Positions 37,616-46,882 are shown, counted from the stretch's first letter. The stretch is DNA of 64,000 nucleotides from Bacteroidota bacterium (GCA_016705125.1 JADIYW010000029.1:1-64000); one strand, 5' to 3'. The notes: a model not told the origin generated them from the sequence alone. Numbers and translations: made by a program.

Positions 37616-38338
37616 TTATTTTTCTTTTGTTTTGTCTTGTTCAACTCCTTTTTCATAATTCAATTCTCCGCCCAAATTACGCATTTGACGCATTATCCAA
37701 CCTTTTCTTCTGGCAGTATTTGGCGACCATTTTCTCGGATTGGGTAATATTGCAGCTATTCCAGCAGCTTGTTCTTTACTTAAGTCAATGGCATTCTTTT
37801 TCCAATAATACATACTTGCTGCCTCAGCACCGTATACGCCATTGCCCATTTCTATTATATTGAGGTAAACGGTCATTATTCGTTTTTTTGACCAAAAAAT
37901 CTCAATTAATACAGTAAAATATGCTTCTAATCCTTTTCTAAGATATGTCCTACTTGGCCATAAGAAGGCATTTTTTGCTACTTGTTGGCTAATAGTGCTT
38001 CCACCTTTTATTTTATGGCCTTTTTGGTTTCCCTTAAAAGCCTTCTTCATGCTTTCAAAATCAAATCCCTTATGGTCTACAAATTTTTGATCTTCTGCTG
38101 CTACCACCGCTATGGGTAAGTTTGGAGAAATATTATTATAGGAAATCCAATCTTTGTATAAAATCAATTCTTTCCCTTCGCTGATGTTTTCAACAAGTCT
38201 AAAAATCATTAGAGGTGTTATTGGCACTGGAATAATTGCATATAAAAGCACCCATAAAATACTGCCAACAAAGCAATAAAATACAAATTTTAGAAAAAAT
38301 CTTTTTAATTTTACAATTAAATTCCGCATAAAGCACAA
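37616..38338 (-). CDS. mtgA: Monofunctional peptidoglycan transglycosylase
   Basis: 240 residues; MRNLIVKLKRFF at 38329 is an equally likely start. One N-terminal membrane segment (FVFYCFVGSILWVLLYAII) is followed by a GT51 domain with AAEDQKFVDHKGFDFESM (catalytic Glu in the AAEDQ/HxGFD region), KGGSTISQQVAKNAFLW, RKGLEAYFTVLIEIFWSKKRIMTVYLNIIEMGNGVYGAE and AILPNPRKWSP. It polymerises lipid II into glycan strands at the inner membrane, without a transpeptidase domain. Family length is normal. Confidence 0.95.
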   Translation of the reverse strand: MCFMRNLIVKLKRFFLKFVFYCFVGSILWVLLYAIIPVPITPLMIFRLVENISEGKELILYKDWISYNNISPNLPIAVVAAEDQKFVDHKGFDFESMKKAFKGNQKGHKIKGGSTISQQVAKNAFLWPSRTYLRKGLEAYFTVLIEIFWSKKRIMTVYLNIIEMGNGVYGAEAASMYYWKKNAIDLSKEQAAGIAAILPNPRKWSPNTARRKGWIMRQMRNLGGELNYEKGVEQDKTKEK

Positions 38339-38458
38339 AAAACAAGGAAATTTTTAGATTTAAAAAGGAAAAATAGATATTTTTTAAATTTTGTGGATTC
38401 TTTTCATTAAGTGTAGGTAAATTTTCTAATAAAATCAAAATAAATAAATACTAATTCT

Positions 38459-38466
38459 TATCTTTG
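38459..38466 (+). promoter_or_regulatory. Bacteroidota -7 element of prs
   Basis: TATCTTTG, followed by CA, lies 30 bases before the prs start in an AT-rich leader. It matches TAnnTTTG; no good -33 TTTG is placed upstream. Confidence 0.55.
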
Positions 38467-38495
38467 CACTCTCAAAATTTGAGGATTATTGAATT

Positions 38496-39440
38496 ATGGT
38501 ACTTCACGACGTAAAAATTATTTCTGGTCGAGCCACCAAAACACTTGCAGAAAATGTATGCGAGAGTTATGGGCAGGAGATGACTGTAGTGGAAGTAATG
38601 GAATTTAGTGATGGAGAATTTGAACCAGTTGTTCAAGAATCTATACGTGGATCAGTTGTTTTTATAATACAATCTACACCAGCTCCTTCTGATAACTTGA
38701 TGGAATTATTATTACTTTGTGATGCAGCCAAAAGGGCTTCAGCTGGTAAAATAATTGCAGTAATGCCTTATTTTGGTTTGGCTCGTCAAGATAGAAAGGA
38801 TAAGCCACGTGTTGCAATTGGCGCCAAATTAGCTGCAAATTTAATTACAGTAGCTGGAGCACAGCGGGTGATGACAATGGACTTGCATGCTCCCCAAATT
38901 CAAGGTTTTTTTGATATTCCAGTTGATCATTTAGACGCATCGGCCATCTTTGTACCTTATGTTGAAACACTTAAATTGGATAACTTAGTTTTTGCCTCTC
39001 CCGATGTTGGCAGTACCAAGAGAGCTAGACAATATGCCATGCATTTTGATGCAGAATTGGTAATTTGCGATAAGCATAGGAGCAAAGCAAATGAAATTGA
39101 GTCCATGCGCTTGATTGGAGATGTAAAGGGTAAAAATGTGATTCTAGTAGATGATTTAGTAGATACAGCAAGTACCTTAGCAACTGCTGCCAACTTGATA
39201 ATGGAAAAGGGTGCCAAAAGCGTACGTGCACTTTGTACTCATCCTGTTTTGTCAGGAAATGCATATGAAAAAGTAGAAGAATCAGCCCTTTTGGAATTAG
39301 TAGTATGTGATACAATTCCATTAACAAAACAAACCCCAAAAATAAAAGTATTGTCTGTAGCTAATCTTTTTGCAAAAGCTATTAGAAATGCCCACGAATT
39401 CAAATCTATCAACTCGTTATTTATACACAAAAAAAAGTAA
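38496..39440 (+). CDS. prs: Ribose-phosphate pyrophosphokinase
   Basis: 314 residues: VKIISGRATKTLAENVCESYG, FSDGEFEPVVQESIRGSVVFIIQST, MPYFGLARQDRKDKPRVAIGAKLAANLI, VMTMDLHAPQIQGFFDIPVDHL, and the PRPP-binding loop VILVDDLVDTASTLATAA. It makes phosphoribosyl pyrophosphate from ribose 5-phosphate and ATP for nucleotide, His and Trp synthesis. It is 10 bases upstream of rplY and probably in one transcript with rplY and ahead of pth. Confidence 0.96.
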   Translation: MVLHDVKIISGRATKTLAENVCESYGQEMTVVEVMEFSDGEFEPVVQESIRGSVVFIIQSTPAPSDNLMELLLLCDAAKRASAGKIIAVMPYFGLARQDRKDKPRVAIGAKLAANLITVAGAQRVMTMDLHAPQIQGFFDIPVDHLDASAIFVPYVETLKLDNLVFASPDVGSTKRARQYAMHFDAELVICDKHRSKANEIESMRLIGDVKGKNVILVDDLVDTASTLATAANLIMEKGAKSVRALCTHPVLSGNAYEKVEESALLELVVCDTIPLTKQTPKIKVLSVANLFAKAIRNAHEFKSINSLFIHKKK

Positions 39441-39450
39441 AAAAAGAAGT

Positions 39451-40032
39451 ATGCAATCGATAAACATTAGCGGAACTGTCCGCACAAGTAAAGGAACCAA
39501 ATCAGCTAATGATTTGAGGAAAACTGGCGAAACGCCATGTGTTATGTATGGTGGTGCCGACACAATTAATTTTTCAGCACCAGCTGCTCAATTGAAAAAA
39601 ATTATCTATACACCTAACTTTTATAAAGCGGCTTTAGAAATTGGTGGCAAAACCTACGAAGCTATGGTGAAGGCTGTTCAAGCCGACCCATTGTCTGACG
39701 AGGTAACGCATGTTGATTTTCAACAACTTTTGCCTGGCGTTAAAATTATGGCTGAAGTGCCAATAAAAACGGTAGGAACTTCACCAGGTGTAAAAGAAGG
39801 CGGTAAGCTTTTGGTTAACGTAAGAAAACTTAAAATCAAGGCTATTCCTGAAAACCTTAAAGATTCAATAGAAGTAGATATTTCTGGTCTTAAATTGGGT
39901 CAATCCTTCAAAGGTAGAGATCTTAAGCCTGAAGGTTATGAGATTATGACCAACTTGTCAGTTCCTTTGGTAACTATCGAGATTCCAAGAAGCTTAAGAA
40001 GTGCTGCTACTAAAGAAGGTGGAAAAAAATAA
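39451..40032 (+). CDS. rplY: 50S ribosomal protein L25/general stress protein Ctc
   Basis: 193 residues from ATG at 39451 (MQSINISGTVRTSKGTKSAND). Upstream codons of the frame overlap prs and are not homologous. The N-terminal L25 5S-rRNA-binding domain (LRKTGETPCVMYGG, FYKAALEIGGKTYEAMVKAVQADPLSDEVTHVDFQ) is followed by the C-terminal TL5/Ctc domain (GVKEGGKLLVNVRKLKIKAIPENLKDSIEVDISGLKLGQS). This long form is the usual one in Bacteroidota. A strong terminator follows, before pth. Confidence 0.95.
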   Translation: MQSINISGTVRTSKGTKSANDLRKTGETPCVMYGGADTINFSAPAAQLKKIIYTPNFYKAALEIGGKTYEAMVKAVQADPLSDEVTHVDFQQLLPGVKIMAEVPIKTVGTSPGVKEGGKLLVNVRKLKIKAIPENLKDSIEVDISGLKLGQSFKGRDLKPEGYEIMTNLSVPLVTIEIPRSLRSAATKEGGKK

Positions 40033-40052
40033 ATTATAGTTTTATTATTTAT

Positions 40053-40086
40053 AAAAGGTCATACAGTTTGTATGGCCTTTTTTTTA
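40053..40086 (+). terminator. Intrinsic terminator after rplY
   Basis: AAAAGGTCATACA, a short loop and TGTATGGCCTTTT form a 13-position stem with one internal mismatch, followed by a long T run. Confidence 0.9.
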
Positions 40087-40111
40087 TTATATTTTTTTTT
40101 ATTTTTAGAGA

Positions 40112-40675
40112 ATGAAATTTTTAATTGTAGGCTTAGGAAATATAGGCAAAGAATACGAAGCAACAAGACACAATATCGGTTTTCTAGTAGCCGATGCCCT
40201 TGCAAGTGATTTGGGTGGTGTATTTGAATTGGGTAAATTTGGTGCTGTCGCCAATTGTGGTTTCAAAGGGAAGCAAATTGTAATTCTTAAACCCAATACT
40301 TATATGAATTTGAGTGGAAAGGCTTTAAAATACTGGATGAATTATTTGCAAATTCCTATTGAACAAGTTTTTGTGATTGTAGATGATTTGGCACTTCCTT
40401 TTGGCACTTTAAGAGTGCGGCCATCAGGAACAGATGCAGGTCATAATGGCTTGAAAAGCATATTTGCCGAAATAGGCACCACGGCTTATCCAAGGTTGAA
40501 ATTCGGAATTGGCGATAATTTTCCAAAAGGGAGACAAGTAGATTATGTTTTGGGTAATTGGAATAAATTGGAGTTGGAAGCGCTACCCGAAAGAATAGGA
40601 AAAAGTGTGGAGATCGTAAAATCATTTTGTTTGGCAGGACTTACCAATACGATGAATACATTTAGTAATAAATAA
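40112..40675 (+). CDS. pth: Peptidyl-tRNA hydrolase
   Basis: 187 residues: FLIVGLGNIGKEYEATRHNIGFLVAD with the catalytic His in RHNIGF, VILKPNTYMNLSGKALKYWMN, VIVDDLALPFGTLRVRPSGTDAGHNGLKSI (second conserved His) and RLKFGIGDNFPKGRQVDYVLGNW. It recycles peptidyl-tRNA released from stalled ribosomes. The rplY-pth order is widespread in bacteria. Length is typical, and the ATG is directly at the start of homology. Confidence 0.96.
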   Translation: MKFLIVGLGNIGKEYEATRHNIGFLVADALASDLGGVFELGKFGAVANCGFKGKQIVILKPNTYMNLSGKALKYWMNYLQIPIEQVFVIVDDLALPFGTLRVRPSGTDAGHNGLKSIFAEIGTTAYPRLKFGIGDNFPKGRQVDYVLGNWNKLELEALPERIGKSVEIVKSFCLAGLTNTMNTFSNK

Positions 40676-40686
40676 AAAAAAAGAGG

Positions 40687-41298
40687 ATGAAGATTTTTTG
40701 TATAGGAAGAAATTATGCTGAACACGCCAAAGAATTAAACAATGAGCTGCCCGAAAATCCGGTTGTGTTTATGAAGCCTACTACCGCTTTATTAAAAGAT
40801 GGACAAGCATTCTATTATCCCGATTTCACAAACGATTTGCATTATGAAGGAGAAATTGTATTGAGAATTGGTAAAAATGGAAAAAAAATACAAGAAAAAT
40901 TTGCGAATAAATATATAGATGCTTTCACTATAGGATTTGATTTAACTGCCCGCGATATTCAGAACGATTTAAAATCAAAAGGATTACCTTGGGAATTGGC
41001 AAAAGGATTTGATGGTTCTGCAATAATTGGCAATTTTATTAAAATAAATGAAAATATAAATTTGTCTGAATTAAAATTTAGTATTCTAAAAAATGATGTG
41101 ACCGTTCAAATGGGCAATGCAGCCGATATGATATTTTCATTTGAAAGGGTTATTTCATTTGTCTCACAATATTTTACACTTCAACAAGGAGACCTAATTT
41201 TTACTGGCACGCCAAAAGGAGTAGGTGCTTTAGCAATCGGCGATGTTTTAAATGGATTTTATGATGGAGAAAAATTAGTAAGTGTAGAAATAAAATAG
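40687..41298 (+). CDS. Fumarylacetoacetate hydrolase-family protein (YcgM-like)
   Basis: 203 residues covering the FAH catalytic domain: IGRNYAEHAKELNNELPENPVVFMKPTTALL, the metal-binding LHYEGEIVLRIG (E-x-E), FDLTARDIQNDLKSKGLPWELAKGFDGSAIIGNFI and LQQGDLIFTGTPKGVGAL. Members include acylpyruvases and oxaloacetate tautomerase/decarboxylases. The precise substrate cannot be read from sequence. It starts 11 bases after pth and could be co-transcribed with it. Confidence 0.92.
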   Translation: MKIFCIGRNYAEHAKELNNELPENPVVFMKPTTALLKDGQAFYYPDFTNDLHYEGEIVLRIGKNGKKIQEKFANKYIDAFTIGFDLTARDIQNDLKSKGLPWELAKGFDGSAIIGNFIKINENINLSELKFSILKNDVTVQMGNAADMIFSFERVISFVSQYFTLQQGDLIFTGTPKGVGALAIGDVLNGFYDGEKLVSVEIK

Positions 41299-41318
41299 AA
41301 AATTAATGTACTAAATTT

Positions 41319-41326
41319 TATCTTTG
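41319..41326 (+). promoter_or_regulatory. Bacteroidota -7 element of metK
   Basis: TATCTTTG, followed by CA, lies 28 bases before the metK start, identical to the gldJ and prs elements. No riboswitch-like structure is visible in the 56-base leader. Confidence 0.55.
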
Positions 41327-41354
41327 CAAATCGTTTAAAAAAAGAATTTAAATT

Positions 41355-42632
41355 ATGCCATATTTATTTACTTCTGAGTCAGTTTCTGAGGGACATCCTG
41401 ACAAGGTTTCAGACCAAATTTCTGACGCATTAATTGATCATTTTCTAGCATTCGACCCTACATCCAAAGTAGCTTGTGAAACATTAGTAACCACTGGTTT
41501 GGTTGTATTGGCTGGTGAGGTGAAGTCTAAAACCTATTTAGATGTACAAAAAATTGCTCGAGAGGTAATCCGAAAAATTGGCTATACTAAGAGCGAGTAT
41601 ATGTTTGAAGCTAATTCATGTGGTATCATTAGTGCCATTCATGACCAATCGGATGACATTAATAGAGGAGTAGATAGAAAGGTGGAAGTTTTGGATTTTG
41701 AAACCAAAGCCAATTCACAAGGTGCTGGCGATCAGGGTATGATGTTTGGTTATGCAACCAACGAAACGGATAATTATATGCCGCTTGCTTTGGATTTGGC
41801 GCATAAATTATTGCTCGAATTAGCTGTTTTGCGTCGTGAGAATAAGGAAATGACTTATTTGCGTCCAGATGCTAAATCGCAAGTAACGTTGGAATACAAT
41901 GACAATAATGTACCGATAAGAATTACAGATATTGTAATTTCTACACAGCACGATGATTTTGATGCAGATGAAATAATGCTTGCAAAAATTAAGCAAGATA
42001 TGATTCAAATCTTGATTCCAAGAGTGAAAGCTCAATTGAAAACTAGCTTACAAAATTTATTTACCGACAATATTCAGTATCACATAAATCCAACAGGCAA
42101 GTTTGTAATTGGTGGTCCGCATGGCGATACTGGATTGACAGGTAGAAAAATAATCGTAGATACTTATGGCGGTAAGGGTGCTCATGGTGGAGGTGCTTTT
42201 TCAGGCAAAGATCCATCCAAAGTAGATAGGTCGGCGGCTTATGCAGCACGTCATATAGCCAAAAATTTAGTAGCTGCAGGTTTGGCCGACGAGATATTGG
42301 TTCAGGTTTCTTATGCCATTGGCGTAGCTCGTCCAATGGGTATTTATATCAATACTTATGGTACAGCTAAAGTGAGTTTGAATGACGGCGAGATAGCGCG
42401 AAAAGTGGAACAAATTTTCGATATGCGTCCGTATGCAATTGAGCAACGCTTGAAATTAAGGAATCCCATTTATAGCGAAACAGCTGCTTATGGACACATG
42501 GGTAGAAAAAATGAAATAGTTACGAAGGTTTTTGAAGGCACGGACGGTACAAAATTAGAATTGCAAGTAGAATTATTTACTTGGGAAAAATTGGATTTTG
42601 TAGATAAAGTAAAAGAGTCTTTCGGAATTTAA
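41355..42632 (+). CDS. metK: S-adenosylmethionine synthetase
   Basis: 425 residues: LFTSESVSEGHPDKVSDQISDALIDHFL, CETLVTTGLVVLAGEV, the GAGDQGMMFGYATNET hallmark, PTGKFVIGGPHGDTGLTGRKIIVDTYGG and GGGAFSGKDPSKVDRSAAYAARHIAKNLV. It converts Met and ATP to SAM. Length is slightly above the enterobacterial form, as usual in this phylum. It heads a same-strand run with mnmH and selD, with a short 22-base gap to mnmH. Confidence 0.97.
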   Translation: MPYLFTSESVSEGHPDKVSDQISDALIDHFLAFDPTSKVACETLVTTGLVVLAGEVKSKTYLDVQKIAREVIRKIGYTKSEYMFEANSCGIISAIHDQSDDINRGVDRKVEVLDFETKANSQGAGDQGMMFGYATNETDNYMPLALDLAHKLLLELAVLRRENKEMTYLRPDAKSQVTLEYNDNNVPIRITDIVISTQHDDFDADEIMLAKIKQDMIQILIPRVKAQLKTSLQNLFTDNIQYHINPTGKFVIGGPHGDTGLTGRKIIVDTYGGKGAHGGGAFSGKDPSKVDRSAAYAARHIAKNLVAAGLADEILVQVSYAIGVARPMGIYINTYGTAKVSLNDGEIARKVEQIFDMRPYAIEQRLKLRNPIYSETAAYGHMGRKNEIVTKVFEGTDGTKLELQVELFTWEKLDFVDKVKESFGI

Positions 42633-42654
42633 ATTCAAAGGTTAGGAGTTTACC

Positions 42655-43677
42655 ATGACAAAAAAAATTCCATTTGAATATTATTTCACTGAAAATAACC
42701 ATCTTTCGATAATTGATGTACGGTCGCCTGGCGAGTTTTTGCAAGGACATATTCCTAATGCCCACAATATTCCATTGTTCAACAATGAAGAAAGGGCAAT
42801 TGTTGGTACATGCTATAAAAAGGAAGGTAAAGATAAGGCCGTAAAACTTGGGCTTTCAATCGTTGGGCCAAAATTAGCTGATTTTGTAAATGAAGCGGAA
42901 AAAATTGCGCCAAATAAAGAGGTATTTGTACACTGTTGGAGAGGTGGAATGCGCAGTGGAAGTTTTGCTTGGCTACTTCAAACTGCAGGTTTTAAGGAAA
43001 TTAAAACTTTAGAATTAGGTTATAAAGCATTTAGGAAGTTTGTACTTCAAACACTAGCTACCAAATTAAATTATAAAATAATTGGCGGTCATACTGGTTC
43101 AATGAAAACAGTGTTACTCCAAATGCTTAAAGAAAAGGGACAGCAAGTAATTGATTTAGAACAACTAGCCCATCATAAAGGATCGGCATTTGGAAGTTTT
43201 GGTCAGGGTAAGCAACCTACTCAAGAGCAATTTGAAAACGATTTGGCTATTGAAATATTGAAATGTGATATTTCAAAGCCTGTTTGGATTGAAGACGAAA
43301 GTCGGCATATTGGTTCCGTTTTTTTAATTCCACCTTTTTATGAAAATAAATTATCAGCCCAATTATTTTTGATTCAATTGCCCTTTGAACAACGATTGGA
43401 ATTTTTGGTGAAAGAATATGCAATTTTTCCAAAACAAGAAATAGAAAATGCACTTTGTAAAATAGAAAAAAAGTTGGGCGGACAGCACCTTATAACAGCT
43501 TTGGAAGCTTTAGCAAACGATGATTTTCATAAAGTGGCAAAGATTGCAATGGTTTATTACGATAAATATTATGGATATTCATTGGCAAATAGAGCAAATG
43601 AAACCATAACAGAAATTGAAATAAAAGCAGATAAATTAATGGAAACGGTTGATTTATTAATCGAAAAAGGCAAATAA
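42655..43677 (+). CDS. mnmH: tRNA 2-selenouridine/geranyl-2-thiouridine synthase
   Basis: 340 residues. The N-terminal rhodanese domain has IIDVRSPGEFLQGHIPNAHNIPLF and the active loop VHCWRGGMRSGSFAWLL (Cys94). The C-terminal P-loop domain starts at about 142 with GGHTGSMKT, in which Met150 replaces the expected Gly before Lys151. MnmH uses selenophosphate from SelD to convert 2-thiouridine at tRNA position 34 to 2-selenouridine. The start of selD follows the mnmH stop by one base, so the two are an obvious functional pair. No selenocysteine machinery is visible. Confidence 0.94.
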   Translation: MTKKIPFEYYFTENNHLSIIDVRSPGEFLQGHIPNAHNIPLFNNEERAIVGTCYKKEGKDKAVKLGLSIVGPKLADFVNEAEKIAPNKEVFVHCWRGGMRSGSFAWLLQTAGFKEIKTLELGYKAFRKFVLQTLATKLNYKIIGGHTGSMKTVLLQMLKEKGQQVIDLEQLAHHKGSAFGSFGQGKQPTQEQFENDLAIEILKCDISKPVWIEDESRHIGSVFLIPPFYENKLSAQLFLIQLPFEQRLEFLVKEYAIFPKQEIENALCKIEKKLGGQHLITALEALANDDFHKVAKIAMVYYDKYYGYSLANRANETITEIEIKADKLMETVDLLIEKGK

Positions 43678-43678
43678 T

Positions 43679-44719
43679 ATGGAAGAAATAAAATTAACTC
43701 AATATAGCCATGGTGCGGGTTGTGGATGCAAAATAAGTCCGAAGAACCTAGAAACGATTTTAAAAACAGAATTAGATTTTTTTAAAGACAAAAATGTACT
43801 CGTTGGGTATGGCACAAAGGATGATGCGGCGGTTTATGATATGGGCGATGGCAATGGCATTATCAGTACAACCGATTTTTTTATGCCAATTGTGGATGAT
43901 CCATTTGATTTCGGTCGTATAGCGGCTACAAATGCGATAAGTGATATTTATGCAATGGGCGGAAAGCCACTTATGGCTATTGCAATCTTGGGTTGGCCGA
44001 TTCAAAAATTACCTGTAGAAATTGCTGCAAAAGTAATTGATGGTGCTCGAAAAGCGTGTAGTGATGCGGGTATAATGGTGGCTGGGGGACATAGTATTGA
44101 TAATATGGAGCCGCTATTTGGATTGGCGGTTACAGGTATTGTGCCTTTGGAAAATTTGAAAAGAAATGATAAAGCAATTGCAAATTGCAGTTTGTATTTA
44201 ACCAAACCTTTGGGGGTTGGTATTTTATCTACTGCTCAAAAAAAAGGTATTTTAAAAACAGAAGACCAATTTACAGCCCGAAATAGTATGATTGCACTTA
44301 ATAAAGTTGGAACGGCTTTGGGTAAAATAAAAGAAGTTAAAAGTTTGACCGACGTAACAGGATTCGGTTTGGCTGGGCATTTATTAGAGATGTGTGAAGG
44401 CAGTAATTTGGAGGCACATGTTGATTTTAAAATGATACCACAACTACCAAATATTCAATATTATATTGATCAAAATGCAATTCCTGGTGGTACAAACCGT
44501 AATTGGGATAGTTATGGCGATAAAATATGGATGGAAAATGAAGAAATGAAATCCATCATCTGTGATCCTCAAACTTCTGGTGGATTATTAATAGCCATAG
44601 AAGATATTGGAATTGAAATTCTGGAAAACACCCTTATAGAATATGGTTTGACCACCTACAAAATAGGAAGTTTGAATGAATATAAAGGCAAGGAGCGTAT
44701 TTATTTTTTTGAAAAATAA
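43679..44719 (+). CDS. selD: Selenide, water dikinase
   Basis: 346 residues. The N-terminal glycine-rich loop QYSHGAGCGCKISP has the catalytic Cys15 and Lys18; Cys is used, not selenocysteine. It is followed by VGYGTKDDAAVYDMGDGNGIISTTDFFMPIVDDPFDFGRIAATNAISDIYAMGGKP and, later, DVTGFGLAGHLLEMC and ICDPQTSGGLL. It makes selenophosphate from selenide and ATP, here most likely for tRNA selenation by the adjacent MnmH. It overlaps the convergent symporter gene by 19 bases at the 3' end. Confidence 0.96.
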   Translation: MEEIKLTQYSHGAGCGCKISPKNLETILKTELDFFKDKNVLVGYGTKDDAAVYDMGDGNGIISTTDFFMPIVDDPFDFGRIAATNAISDIYAMGGKPLMAIAILGWPIQKLPVEIAAKVIDGARKACSDAGIMVAGGHSIDNMEPLFGLAVTGIVPLENLKRNDKAIANCSLYLTKPLGVGILSTAQKKGILKTEDQFTARNSMIALNKVGTALGKIKEVKSLTDVTGFGLAGHLLEMCEGSNLEAHVDFKMIPQLPNIQYYIDQNAIPGGTNRNWDSYGDKIWMENEEMKSIICDPQTSGGLLIAIEDIGIEILENTLIEYGLTTYKIGSLNEYKGKERIYFFEK

Positions 44720-45591
44720 TAACTCAGTCCAAACCCTGAAACCATGTGCCAGACGCCCCAAAAGGCAGCAATCATGGCCATGCCTCCTAACCCATTAAAG
44801 AAATTAAAAATAAGGATTAAGCCTAGTCCTGTATTTTGAATGCCGACTTCAAATGCCATCGTTTTTTGATCAGCATAGGGTAGCCTGCACAATTTACCGA
44901 ATAAAAAACCGCTTAAAAGCGCCAATGAATTATGCAAAATTACCAAGCCAGCTACTAATAACAAAAAACCTTGAAAGGACTTATAATTGGCGAAAATACC
45001 CAAAACTAAAAAGCCAAAGAAAAACAAAAGCGAAAGTATTTTAATTGGTTTTTTTATCTTATTTGCAAAATTAGGGAATTTGATTGCGCAGCCTAAACCC
45101 AAAAGTAAAGGCAACACCACTAGCACTAAAACAGTTTGCATCATTTCCACAAAACTCAAGTCAAATTGTTTCATAATATCTTGTAAATAAGGCACCTTAG
45201 AGCCCCAGAATTGGAAATTGAAAGGCGTGAGAAAAGCAGCTAAAAGAGTGGATAAAGCAGAAATGCTCACAGAAAGCGCTGTATTGCCTTTTGCAGTATG
45301 GGTCATAAAATTGGCCATGTGTCCACCGGGGCAAGCAGCAACTAAAATCATTCCCAGGGCCAAACTTGGGTGTGGTTTTATAATAATAACCAATAAAAAC
45401 GTAAGCAATGGTAATAAAACGGAATGACCTATTAAGCCCACCAAAACGGATTTTGGCATAATAAGGATATTTCTAAAATCGTCTAATTTTAAATCCAATG
45501 AAATACCAAATAAAATAAAACCGAGAATAAAATTGAGAAAGCGTAATACATTTGGATCAAAATGTAATTTCACCAAATCAATTTCATGCAT
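44701..45591 (-). CDS. Bile acid:sodium symporter-family transporter
   Basis: 296 residues, nearly all hydrophobic, with about nine or ten membrane segments (VLRFLNFILGFILFGISLDL, SVLVGLIGHSVLLPLLTFLLVII, LALGMILVAACPGGHMANFMTHTAKGNTALSVSISALSTLLAAFLTP). The CPGGHMANFMTHTAKGNTALSVS block is the SBF/BASS signature for the sodium-binding crossover. Family members move bile acids, pantothenate, pyruvate or other organic anions with sodium; the substrate here is unknown. It overlaps the upstream monooxygenase gene by 8 bases, so they form an operon. Confidence 0.92.
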   Translation of the reverse strand: MHEIDLVKLHFDPNVLRFLNFILGFILFGISLDLKLDDFRNILIMPKSVLVGLIGHSVLLPLLTFLLVIIIKPHPSLALGMILVAACPGGHMANFMTHTAKGNTALSVSISALSTLLAAFLTPFNFQFWGSKVPYLQDIMKQFDLSFVEMMQTVLVLVVLPLLLGLGCAIKFPNFANKIKKPIKILSLLFFFGFLVLGIFANYKSFQGFLLLVAGLVILHNSLALLSGFLFGKLCRLPYADQKTMAFEVGIQNTGLGLILIFNFFNGLGGMAMIAAFWGVWHMVSGFGLSYYFSKK

Positions 45592-46873
45592 TTTCGAAGA
45601 ATTTTATTTCTTTTTTTACATAATTTCGATAGGTGTCTTTATGAACATAATAAGCCATTCTATCCAATTTTAAATAATTGTAGCCACCTCTCATATCGGG
45701 AAATGGTTTTTTGAGTTTTTCAAGATATGATTTGTATTTATCTGAATTGTTTTCTTTGGCTTTTATAAAATGGGCAATTAGTTTAGCTTGTTCGTTTCTG
45801 CCTTCCCATCCCAACCCAGTGGCTTCCAATAAACCAACAATAAATAAATTGTCATAATCGGGATGGAATGCGTTTAGGTACAATTGCGGACTGCCATCTT
45901 TCCAATTTAGGTGTTTTTGGTCAATGAATGGGTAATGTAATTTATAACCCGTTGAAAGCAATATTAAATCGAATTCTTCCGATTTTCCATCCTTAAAAGT
46001 GATTTTTTTTCCATCAATCTGGTCGATATCTGTTTTCATCGAAATGTCGCCGTGTCCAAGATGATGCAAGATTAATGAGTTTACAATCGGATGTGATTCA
46101 TATAATTTGTAATCCGCTTTTGGAAAACCATATTTTTCGGCGTCCAAAACAAACCAACCCAATAAAAAAGAATCGAATTTTTGTTTCCATTTTCGCGGAA
46201 GTTTGATCAATCCTCCAAGTGTGTCAGCAGGTTTTCCAAACACATATTTAGGCACAAAATGATAGCCTCGCCTTACGCTCATCGAAACGGATTTCCCATG
46301 GTGAATAGCATCAACAGCAATATCACAACCACTATTACCAGCTCCAACAATTAAAACCCTTTTGTCTTTAAAAATTTCTGGTGATTTGTACTCCTTCGAA
46401 TGAATTATTTCGCCTGTAAAATTGCCTTTTAATTGTGGCATATTTGGCTCCGACAAAGTGCCATTTGCTATTAAAACGCCCTTATAAACTTTGGTCTCAC
46501 CTGAAGATAAGGTCACAGCCCATTTATCATCTTCTTTTTCAATTTTTTCAACAGAAGTATTTAGGATATAATGCTCCCAAATTTTAAAGTGGTGCGCATA
46601 ATCTACAAAATACTTAAACAAAATACGATGGCTTGGATAATCTGGTGTGTCATCGGGCATAGGAAAATCCTTGAACTCTGTCATTTTTTTTGAAGAAATT
46701 AAATGTGCAGTTTCATACACACTACTTCTTTCATTATTTATGTTCCATAAGCCTCCAACTTCTGAGGCCGCTTCGTATGCGTCGAAGGGAACGCCTAATT
46801 CTTTTAAGTTTTTCGCCATGCAAAGCCCTGCAGGACCACCACCAATTATGCAATATTTGTTTGTAGTACTCAT
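45584..46873 (-). CDS. Flavin-containing monooxygenase (FMO/BVMO-like)
   Basis: 429 residues with FAD-binding CIIGGGPAGLCMAKNLKELG at the N-terminus, NADPH-binding VLIVGAGNSGCDIAVDAIHHG at about 170-190, and the FMO late motif LLSTGYKLHYPF. The class fingerprint between them is partly recognisable (KGNFTGEIIHSKEYKSPEIFKDKRV). Such enzymes oxygenate N, S or carbonyl groups of small lipophilic substrates. It sits between a dehydrogenase (9 bases upstream) and the symporter, suggesting uptake followed by oxidation of one organic compound. Confidence 0.93.
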   Translation of the reverse strand: MSTTNKYCIIGGGPAGLCMAKNLKELGVPFDAYEAASEVGGLWNINNERSSVYETAHLISSKKMTEFKDFPMPDDTPDYPSHRILFKYFVDYAHHFKIWEHYILNTSVEKIEKEDDKWAVTLSSGETKVYKGVLIANGTLSEPNMPQLKGNFTGEIIHSKEYKSPEIFKDKRVLIVGAGNSGCDIAVDAIHHGKSVSMSVRRGYHFVPKYVFGKPADTLGGLIKLPRKWKQKFDSFLLGWFVLDAEKYGFPKADYKLYESHPIVNSLILHHLGHGDISMKTDIDQIDGKKITFKDGKSEEFDLILLSTGYKLHYPFIDQKHLNWKDGSPQLYLNAFHPDYDNLFIVGLLEATGLGWEGRNEQAKLIAHFIKAKENNSDKYKSYLEKLKKPFPDMRGGYNYLKLDRMAYYVHKDTYRNYVKKEIKFFENA

Positions 46874-46882
46874 TTTATTTAT

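Noticed and set aside
41299..41354. A SAM riboswitch before metK
   Set aside because: The 56-base leader is too short and unstructured; only a -7 promoter element is visible.
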